Shown piece by piece: positions 11,122 through 19,121 of a stretch of 64,000 bases of DNA. The notes beneath the pieces are model-generated. The model had not been told where the DNA came from. It searched no databases and worked only from the letters and a program-made list of their open reading frames with translations. The translations under genes were made by a program, and so were the position numbers. Source of the DNA: Eutreptiella sp. 'Long Island Sound 2002' (lineage: Eukaryota > Euglenozoa > Euglenophyceae > Eutreptiales > Eutreptiaceae); assembly GCA_964036045.1 (NCBI GenBank), contig OZ038389.1:63750359-63814358 (forward strand), read 5' to 3'. The stretch's first letter is position 1. Every line of letters starts with the position of its first letter.

Positions 11122-11919
11122 AGAAAAGTTTATAGTGTTTTCAGCACTGTGTTTTTGCTTCTCCTGCTGCTTGTTGTTGCTGTAGGGTGTCCTGCTGCTG
11201 GTTTTGGATGATGAAAAGCTTTTGTTTGTTGAAATACAGTAAAGCCAACTCAATCCAGGATAGCCCAAGCCAATAGTATGCAAGGAGAAGGTAATTCAGG
11301 ATCAAAGCATGAAGGGCTGCAGTGTAAACAGTGAAAGATGATTAGATATTCACAGAAACTGCAACTTAGGATACAAATGAATGCATATTCACAGAGATAG
11401 CTGAAATGTTTTGGGAAAAGAGTTAGAAAACTGCCACAGGATCACTCTCTCTCCATAGTGCCATCTTAGGAGATGTGCACTCTTTGTTTTGGGTCCCATA
11501 TGTGCTGAGGTGGCATGGTATGTGGCGATGAGGTCACTGCCATGTCACATGGGATCTTCCTACTTAGTTAGGCTGACCAGGAATTGAACCCAGGACCTCT
11601 CAAAAAGAGGTGCCTAACCCCCTATGGTGCATACCACTAGGGCAGATAAGTATTCATGGAAAAACATAGATAAATTCATAGGCTCTACCTTAGGTATGTC
11701 AGTGCTCAGTCAACTCAGGAAAAGATGTTTTACTTCTGATTGAAAGGGGATTAAGGGGTCCACTCAATATCCTGATTGGGTGTTTGGTTCCATAGGTCAA
11801 AATGTGTTCTCACCACTTTTGGCTGGACCAATACTAAGATAAAAATGCATGGATGCTCAGTGCATCTCTAATACAACTAGAGTATGTCCCAAAGCAATGG
11901 AAAAGCACTTTTTCTTACT
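11122..11919 (-). repeat. 3' LTR of family I copy a
   Basis: 798 bp, nearly identical to 21722-22519. Bounded on the left by the TTTCC duplication and on the right by the polypurine tract. Contains a tRNA-like segment at 11571-11644. Confidence 0.95.
11571..11644 (-). other. tRNA-like segment inside the LTR, element-sense
   Basis: On the minus strand a box-A-like ctagtggtatgc is followed by a hairpin acctc/gaggt with loop tttttga (UUU at the anticodon position, as in Lys), then a box-B-like ggttcaattcc. The acceptor stem does not pair and the variable loop is almost absent. This is tRNA-derived or SINE-like sequence, not a functional tRNA. It recurs at 22171-22244, 45856-45929 and 56450-56523. 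Confidence 0.5.
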
Positions 11920-11927
11920 CCCCCCTT
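11920..11927 (-). other. Polypurine tract of family I copy a
   Basis: Minus-strand AAGGGGGG directly before the 3' LTR start AGTAAG. This is the expected position for the primer of plus-strand DNA synthesis. Confidence 0.85.
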
Positions 11928-14192
11928 GTGCTGTGGTGGCCACCACTGTCGCATTTTAGGAAAAAGGGAATTTTTCTTGGCCTTTCCTTGGTTTCCACAT
12001 CTACTTTAAAATACCTACAGTCTCCCTCACACTGAAAAATGGGCGCTCACCATGGCTGGCGTCCTTTTGCTGCTCTGATTGTACAGTTTCCTACAGAAGA
12101 CTCAGCGCTCTTGGCGCTGCCGGGGCTCCTGTGGCTTGGTTGGGTTAGATTGGGAGCATGCCAAACATGTGCATATGCATCCCTTCCTCCAAGACGCAGC
12201 GTCGACACAACCCAAACGCAAGACACATTATACACACTCGCATGGGTTCTCGTAAACCTGCTGGCGACCTGTGACCTGTCTTAGGGCGTAGGGAGTCGAA
12301 AAGAAATTAATTTGCCCCTTGGTGGGGTCTTGGTTCTGCTCAGTCTCTCCAGGCACCTGCGTTTCGGCCCGAACACGGCCTACTCAGCGAGGCTGCGCGT
12401 GGGTATCTGCAGAGGCAGGAATGGGAGAATTATGGACGAATCCACGCAAAAACGAAGCGACGACACCAAAATCCGTCAAATGACGGCGTAGAATTTTTCT
12501 GAAACGACACACCTGAGTAGAATCCAATTGTGCATCAAAGGCACATTCTTATAGAAATTATAGTCATCTCTGGATTTTTTAAGTCCAGAAATTCATACGC
12601 ATAAAATGGCGGCGCGCAGGAGCGGCTCCTAGCGAAGCGCCGGAAAATGGAAAAATAATGGAATTATAAACGTATGTATCACGTAGTCTTGAAAATGACG
12701 AGACACACATTAATAAACAAACATACAGATTCCACCCACACTAATAGAAGCTTCAAAAATTCAAGAATTCGAAAATCAATTGAAAAGACTTCAATGAATC
12801 AGGTATAAACTACAGGTATGCTCGTCTTGCATGCCGCATACACATTGCTCGTCTCGTGTCTCCGTGAACGAGTCGTGTAGCAGCGTTAACAACGATAACC
12901 ACGATAGGGCGCGGTAGAGGGATTGATTACAAAGATTGCAGATGATTAGCGGTCAGATCAGGGTGATTAGTCATACACACAAGTGCATAGCAACGTTCTT
13001 CGCGTGCGCCCCTTTTGTTTTCTCTCCTTGCTTCACTTCCCAGCGGTAGGTAAGGTAGGTATGCCCAGGCGGGGCCACCCCCTGGTGGAGTCAAGATTGT
13101 TGTGGAGATGGGCAGGTTTGCCCAACGTGATTGTGCATAGTCGTGCATGCACACACGCATTAAAGGGTAGGCCACGCGAAGTGCGCACGGTAAACCTTGT
13201 TTAGGCTACCCAGGGGCTCCTCGGTACGTTCTTTAAGAGAACCTGAGGAGTCCCTTAACGCTTGCTTGCTTGATAAGGGTAGCTGCTCCATGCAGCGTGT
13301 TTGCGGACAGCGTATTATAGGGCACACGCAGAAGGGTATAATACCTGGAGTGTGCCTTGGTTCCTCCGCCGCAAACGCCCTTTCATTTGCCTTTGTTTTA
13401 CAGGTGGGCAGGTAGGGTGAGTGGTGCAGCAGCATTTTTTTTATGCCCTGCTAAACAGGGGCGCAGATCACACAAACAAGTAACTCCGCTCCGCTTGTGG
13501 CAGAGCAGGGAGTCCGACTTCATCGACATCTGCGCCTTGCACACGAGAGCACTCCTTCCCTCCAAGCCCTTGCAGGGGAAACGCGTTGTGGCGTCCCCTG
13601 TGAGGCCACAGTTGCTTAGCAGCGCTGTGTTCTCTTGTCATTTCACAGGTGGGTCGCTAGGACCCTCGAGAACTTCCTCTTCGCAACGCCAAGTAGAGTG
13701 TGCGTGTAGGAGTGGTAGTCCTGCGTGGGGGCTAGAGCCAGTCGCCCAGCGCTCGCCCACCAGGATGGTGCCACTGTAGGGTGTGTAGGACCTGTAGGGG
13801 GCGTGTCACTGTCCCACCCATTTCCTGCAATTTTAGCTGGGTTGGTGGGCTGTGACAGTGGGTTAGGTTAGTGTTTTTGGCCACATAGCAAACAGGCGTT
13901 TTGCATGCCTTCATAGCTTTTGGCCACCCCTCCCTGTAGTAGACAGGTAGGTAGGGAAAACAATACCTGGATTAACACTCTGGGTATTCCCCCAAGGTTT
14001 TGCGCCAGCACAGAAATTGGGCGCATAGGGGAGGGGAGACCCGGGGCGTACCCCGTGGCATCAATAAGCCAACCCTCCAGGTTCAGCAAGGGCGCAGACT
14101 TGGGTATAATTAGGACACCACTTCTGCGGCTTGCTCTCAGGACCTTAGGACTAGCACACTCACACATACGCTTTGGCAGGTAAGGGTAAGGT
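11928..14192 (-). other. 3' non-coding region of family I copy a
   Basis: About 2.27 kb between the pol stop and the polypurine tract, with no ORF of note. It is nearly identical in copy b, and its central part is colinear with the family II non-coding regions at 41974-43260 and 61173-62320. It contains the hairpin block at 13065-13376. Several cag|gt and gtaag-like splice-type motifs appear on the plus strand, antisense to the element. Confidence 0.7.
13065..13376 (-). ncRNA. Conserved hairpin block in the 3' region, family I copy a
   Basis: Three hairpins in series, described on the plus strand. H1 at 13065-13085 pairs CCAGG...GGG with CCCCCTGG. H2 at 13213-13254 pairs GGCTCCTC with GAGGAGTCC, with an inner GTTCT/AGAAC. 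H3 at 13299-13376 has an outer stem GTTTGCGG/CCGCAAAC, a middle stem GGCACAC (13321-13327)/GTGTGCC (13350-13356) and an apex GGTATAATACC. The same three structures occur in the same order in three other copies with compensatory changes (see findings). Structure is inferred from sequence only, and which strand folds is not settled. Confidence 0.65.
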
Positions 14193-17100
14193 TCAGTCCC
14201 TAGCTTTATTCTTGGAGGCAAGCGTCTCGGCGAGCCTCAACAACTCACCAAGGTTGTTCTGGGACAAGTAGTCAACCAGAACTGAGTTTAGGCGTCCCTC
14301 AGGTAGAACAAATGCAGAGAAGGGCTCCCAGGTGGCCTCTTCGACTCCAAACCCTTCCCAGAGGGTGAGGAAGCGCCAACCCTGGCGATAGCGGTGGCGT
14401 AGGACAGACTTCACCAGGTAGAAGCCCTCCTTAGCCATCTCCTCGGCGTTCATGTCGGGGAGTTCACCTTCAACTTCCATAGGGCTGGCAGCCCCTTGTA
14501 GGTCCAGAGCGGCGATTTCCTCGTCGTTCAGCTCCCACTCCTCCCCACAGAGGTCTTCAGGATCATGGTAGCGCTTCAGGTGTTGAGCGGCGCACACCAG
14601 GGTCCCCCCTAGACGGGGAGAACACCGCACGGTGATACGGTGCCCATCCACAGATAGGATCTTGTACGGCCCGAAGTATGGGTCATCGCTGGTAGAGCGT
14701 GGCCAGGCGGGTAGTCGACTGTGGTGCACCAGCACCCAGTCCCCTTCTTGGTAGGTGGCCGGTACACGGTGCTTGTTCTTCTTGTTCCACTGACGCTCCC
14801 TCACTCTCTGGAGCATAGCCTTGGCCTTGTCCACCTTCGCTTGTTGCTCTTGGACCCATTCACCCACAGAAGAATGGGTGTCCTCTGGATAGGGGGCATG
14901 TAGGAACCATGCCGGGCGCCCCATGAATAGCTCATGTGGCGAGTAGCCAGTAGCTGAACTCTCTTGGGAGTTCATCATCAAGGATATGACGGGGAGTAGT
15001 CTCACCCAGTCTCTGGTGCGTTCAGTTTTGCACCATATCCTGACGTTCTCCTTCAGGACACGAATCTGTCGCTCACATAGGGGGTTGCTCGTGTGAGAGT
15101 AGGGAATCCCCGTAGACACCTGGACATTGAGGGACCTCAGGACCCTCTTGTACCAGCCAGTATCTGAGCGTACTCGTGCGTCCTCATCGGAGTTGATCTC
15201 CTTGGGCGCCCCATAGACACAAAACCACTCCTCCAGGAGTATCTTGATAGTCTCCTCTCCGGTAATGTGCTTGGTACATGGGAACACCCTGGTAAACCTG
15301 GTCAACCCACAGGTTACCACGAGGGCGAAGTCATAGCCCCCGAACTTCGGCATCTCCGTGTAGTCCACGTATAGAACACTGTTAGCACAGTGAGGGATGG
15401 GCAGGGTCGAGTAGAGACCTCTGTCCCTGATATCCCCTGGTTTACAGGACCTGCACGGGCACTTGTCCACGATAGGCAGGAGCGTCTTCCGCAGCTGGTC
15501 GTCAGTCCACGTAGTGTGGAACCACTGCTTGAACAGCCTCAGGGTACGGTCAGCACCCACATGACCACTGGACTCATGGGTCCACTTCAGCAACGCTGGG
15601 ACTCGGTCACTAGGCACCACGATGCGGTCCTCGTGCCAGAGGTAGCTCTTGTCCCGCTTCCACTGGTCTTGGTTGACCAGGAGGGGTTCAAGGCGTTTCT
15701 CCAGGCGCCGGTAGATATCCCCAAACTCCTGTAGGTACTCCGATTGTTGGAGTCCCTCCAGGGGGCGTATCATGGTCATGTTCAGGTCCAGGTGTACGTC
15801 CATACGGCTGAACGCTTCCTTAGCCAGCGCTTCAGACCGGGCACCAATCAGGGCGTCGAAGTTGTTGCGGCTGATGTAGTCGGCACACTCGTTCTTCACT
15901 CCCTGGATATGGTGTACCGTCAGCCGTAGTTGACTGAGGTAGGTCCACCAGCGACGTAGCTTGGCCTTCTCAGGTGGGGGGCCCTTCTGGAAACTGCGGA
16001 CCGGTTCTTGGTCGCATAGCCAGACCACAGGGTTACTCCCCAACAGTCGTGCCTGTGGGGATAGCACCAGCATACCCGCGAGCAGTTCCTGCTCATAGGT
16101 GGAGTAGTTCCCCCTGGCCTGGTTCCACTTCCAGTTCCAGTGGCCCAGAGGTACTAGGACCCACTTGTCGTCAGGGTAGCTGTGCTTGAGGGTTCCATCT
16201 CGGTTGAGACCTTCCGTCCCCCATTGGGAAATGGCCGAGTCGAATTCCTCCTTCTCTAGTGCTTGCCATTGGAACAACGTTCCACCACCGCCCACATTGC
16301 TGGCGTCGGTCACCAGGATAATCTCCCCTTGTGCCCTAGGCACGCCCAAGCACTTAGCGTTGGCTACCTTGTCTTTGAGCTCGTCAAACGCTTGTTGCTC
16401 TTGTGGGCCCCAGCGCCAAGTAGTACTCTTCTTGATGAAGTCAGTCAGTACCGCGCTGGTGTAGGTGAAGTTTTTGATGTGGCGGCGATAGAAGTTGCAC
16501 GCCCCAATGAAACTGCGTACATCATGAAGTCCTTTCTTGGGGTCTTCGTGTCGTACCTTGGCATCCATCAGGGGTTTGGCCTTAGAGGCCGCTGGGGTCC
16601 ACCACCCATAGCCAACGTCAAACCCCAGGTACTGCATGGTCTCCTGCATGAACTCACACTTCTCCAGCTTGAGTTGTGTGTGGTTCTCCTGGCAGACCGC
16701 AAAGAACTCACCAAAGAGGATTAGGTGATCCTCCTGGGTATTGGTCCCGAGGCATACATCGTCGATGTGAGCCTCCATCTGGGCCCCACGGGATATGAGC
16801 TCCTGCACCTTAGGTCTCCTTCGTAGGATGGACAAGATCTTGTTCATCAGCTCTTGGAACAGAGCGGGGGCGTTAGCCACGCCGAATGGCATGACCTTCC
16901 ACTTGAATACCCTCCCCTGAGGGGTGATGAAGGCCAGTAGTTCCTGCGCGTTGGGCGTCAGGTCCACTTGCCAGAATCCACTTCGCTTGTCCATCTTGGT
17001 CTTGTAGCGACAGGAGGCTATCTTCTCCAGGGTAGACTCCATATTGGGAATGGACCCTGAGTGCTTCAGCGTCTTCTTGTTCAGCTCTCCATAGTCCACT

Positions 17101-19121
17101 ACCAGCCGTTTGGCTGTAGACCCAGGTTTAGCCACCAGGAAACAGGGGCTGCAGTGTAGGGGGTAGTCCCCATCCTTGTACTCCAGGACTAGGCCAGCGT
17201 CGATACATTCTTGTATCTGTCGCTCAATCTCGTCGGCCTGCTCTTTAGGAGCTGGATAGGGTCTCCTCCGGATCTTGTGACCCACGAACTCGGGTTTCAG
17301 CTTGAGGTCCATCTGTACCAGCTTGTCGCATGAGGCTGGAGGGGGTAGTTCCCCGAACACCTCCAGATAGGTCCTTATCAGCTTTTGTACCCGCGGGTCC
17401 AGTACCTTGATCTTGTCCTCCATGTCCTCGTCGGAGTGTAAGTTGCTTGCCCCTTGAATAGACGTCGGGAGGTGGTCCTCCACCGACTCTTCGCCCGCGG
17501 TAGCATCCTTCAGCCCTTGGTAGGCATACAGAAGGTCTTGCTCAACCATCTCCGGTGGACGATGGCAACATAGGCACGCTTTAGGGGGTTCACATACACA
17601 TTCCTCCGAGAGGTCGTCCTCCTCTGGGGTCCTCACATGGGCACCCCATACGCTCTTCATGAGCCTGAGATCTACCTCCCTTTGCCAGGTGGTGATCTTC
17701 TGTTCGAGGTCCTCCTTCAGTTGGGATAGGTCTCCCATACATCCTTGCTTCAGTGGCCATGAGCTGCGGGTAGGCTTCGCGTAGCATAGCTTTTTCGCCA
17801 CCAACTTCCTCTTGGAATCCACATACTCCCTGAGCCTGGATCGAGGGTCCAGCTCTTCATCCACGGGGTCTTCCACCCTCATGGAGAGTAGGGGTTTTAA
17901 TGGGGCGACGTACTCGGCGTTCTCCACTTCTTCCACCGCAGTCTGCACGAAGAAGGCGTCGTGCTCAGTTTCGTCGTCTGAGTGGATAGAGCTAGGTAGC
18001 TCAGATAGTCCACACTCAGAGACTCCATCAGGAACAGGTACATGACAGGGAGAGTTGGGGGCGTTGGTGTCAGTCACGACGTACTCATCTCTTCCGGGTG
18101 TAGTTTCAACAGCATCTTGAGGTCGTAGGCGATCCTTCAAGTCACCCAAGGCGAGTCCATCGCTTTCTCGTTGTATAGCCTGGACCAGAGTAGGGTCCAG
18201 GTCTTCCCAGGGGATGGTGGTAAGACTTCCGTCCACCACGCTGAGCATACTCCCCCATCCGGGCTTCCCAATGGGCGTCTTGCGTCCCAGAGGCACGTAG
18301 ATGGCCTCATCAGGTAACCGCACAGAGCGGATAGTCAGCTTATCAAGGAGGGTTCGCCAGTACTCGTTGCCCCCATGGGCTCCCCAATCGGGGGAACACA
18401 GGACCATACGGGAACGTTCCAAGGCCACCTTGGTCAGCACCTTCCCCAGTTCACTGAACCTGGGGTTCCCGTAGGCCATCCCGAAAGAGGGCCAGTAAAA
18501 TTTGTAGCTGCAGTTCTTCCCCTTGCTGCAGTATAGGTCCAGTACATGCTGCTTGTCGCTGGCGAACAGTTCCACACTTAGGTCTTCTCGAGAGTAACCC
18601 AACTCCTTCAGACCTTGGTCTAGGACTTCCCCCAATAGTTGATAATCCTCAGTTTTGGAGGCCGCCATCATGTTCGAGGGCTCCTCCTTCGATAGTCTCA
18701 GGTAACTCGAGGTATGTTCCGACTGCTCCAGTGGCACAGACTCTCTGCCACTGCCGTGGTCCACGTACAGGAGGTAGGGCGCTTGCAGCGTCAGGGATTG
18801 TATCTGGGAGTGCTGCACGAAGAAGTCAGTACCCAGTACAAAGTCGAAGGCATCAGTGTCCATCACATAGAACCGATGGGCGATAGTCCTGGAGCCCATA
18901 GGTACCTCCACTTCGCAGTCCCCGCAGCTGTGCACCACATGTCCATCCCCCATCCGTATAGCGGCGGTGGTCATGGTGTTCTTCAGGCTCCCACAAGGTA
19001 AAATTTTCTTGGCCACTATCGATATTGTGGCTCCAGTATCCAGTACCCCCAGGTATTCACGTCCCCCTAGTCGGATACGTACCCAAAACACCAGGTCTTG
19101 GGTGCCACCAGAGCGTCCCCG
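14193..19121 (-). CDS. pol: Pol polyprotein of family I copy a (readthrough product)
   Basis: A 1,632-residue open frame counted from a GTG at 19091. It is open right up to the gag stop at 19122-19124 and in the same frame, so it is probably made as a Gag-Pol fusion. Protease: VLDTGATIS near residue 18. A module with VELFASDKQ (~172), YGNPRFSELG (~205) and LCSPDWGAHGG (~230) resembles a segment of DIRS-type elements. A Cys-rich stretch (CVCEPP...CLCC) follows near 500. Reverse transcriptase ~590-780: VVDYGELNK, MPFGVANAPALF, active site HIDD at ~775 in place of YxDD. RNase H: TDAS (~927), E in STYEQE (~998), CDQEP (~1026). Integrase: H...H and CPCRSC finger (~1173-1212), D at ~1243, D in NSDED (~1300), E in PLCERQ (~1338), GPYK (~1473). 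A chromodomain-like end (~1553-1607) contains LWEGFG and ATWEP. No internal break. Confidence 0.93.
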   Translation of the reverse strand, partial: RGRSGGTQDLVFWVRIRLGGREYLGVLDTGATISIVAKKILPCGSLKNTMTTAAIRMGDGHVVHSCGDCEVEVPMGSRTIAHRFYVMDTDAFDFVLGTDFFVQHSQIQSLTLQAPYLLYVDHGSGRESVPLEQSEHTSSYLRLSKEEPSNMMAASKTEDYQLLGEVLDQGLKELGYSREDLSVELFASDKQHVLDLYCSKGKNCSYKFYWPSFGMAYGNPRFSELGKVLTKVALERSRMVLCSPDWGAHGGNEYWRTLLDKLTIRSVRLPDEAIYVPLGRKTPIGKPGWGSMLSVVDGSLTTIPWEDLDPTLVQAIQRESDGLALGDLKDRLRPQDAVETTPGRDEYVVTDTNAPNSPCHVPVPDGVSECGLSELPSSIHSDDETEHDAFFVQTAVEEVENAEYVAPLKPLLSMRVEDPVDEELDPRSRLREYVDSKRKLVAKKLCYAKPTRSSWPLKQGCMGDLSQLKEDLEQKITTWQREVDLRLMKSVWGAHVRTPEEDDLSEECVCEPPKACLCCHRPPEMVEQDLLYAYQGLKDATAGEESVEDHLPTSIQGASNLHSDEDMEDKIKVLDPRVQKLIRTYLEVFGELPPPASCDKLVQMDLKLKPEFVGHKIRRRPYPAPKEQADEIERQIQECIDAGLVLEYKDGDYPLHCSPCFLVAKPGSTAKRLVVDYGELNKKTLKHSGSIPNMESTLEKIASCRYKTKMDKRSGFWQVDLTPNAQELLAFITPQGRVFKWKVMPFGVANAPALFQELMNKILSILRRRPKVQELISRGAQMEAHIDDVCLGTNTQEDHLILFGEFFAVCQENHTQLKLEKCEFMQETMQYLGFDVGYGWWTPAASKAKPLMDAKVRHEDPKKGLHDVRSFIGACNFYRRHIKNFTYTSAVLTDFIKKSTTWRWGPQEQQAFDELKDKVANAKCLGVPRAQGEIILVTDASNVGGGGTLFQWQALEKEEFDSAISQWGTEGLNRDGTLKHSYPDDKWVLVPLGHWNWKWNQARGNYSTYEQELLAGMLVLSPQARLLGSNPVVWLCDQEPVRSFQKGPPPEKAKLRRWWTYLSQLRLTVHHIQGVKNECADYISRNNFDALIGARSEALAKEAFSRMDVHLDLNMTMIRPLEGLQQSEYLQEFGDIYRRLEKRLEPLLVNQDQWKRDKSYLWHEDRIVVPSDRVPALLKWTHESSGHVGADRTLRLFKQWFHTTWTDDQLRKTLLPIVDKCPCRSCKPGDIRDRGLYSTLPIPHCANSVLYVDYTEMPKFGGYDFALVVTCGLTRFTRVFPCTKHITGEETIKILLEEWFCVYGAPKEINSDEDARVRSDTGWYKRVLRSLNVQVSTGIPYSHTSNPLCERQIRVLKENVRIWCKTERTRDWVRLLPVISLMMNSQESSATGYSPHELFMGRPAWFLHAPYPEDTHSSVGEWVQEQQAKVDKAKAMLQRVRERQWNKKNKHRVPATYQEGDWVLVHHSRLPAWPRSTSDDPYFGPYKILSVDGHRITVRCSPRLGGTLVCAAQHLKRYHDPEDLCGEEWELNDEEIAALDLQGAASPMEVEGELPDMNAEEMAKEGFYLVKSVLRHRYRQGWRFLTLWEGFGVEEATWEPFSAFVLPEGRLNSVLVDYLSQNNLGELLRLAETLASKNKARD

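Noticed and set aside
13299-13376. Hammerhead-type self-cleaving ribozyme in the hairpin block
   Set aside because: No CUGAUGA and GAAA core was found on either strand near the hairpins.
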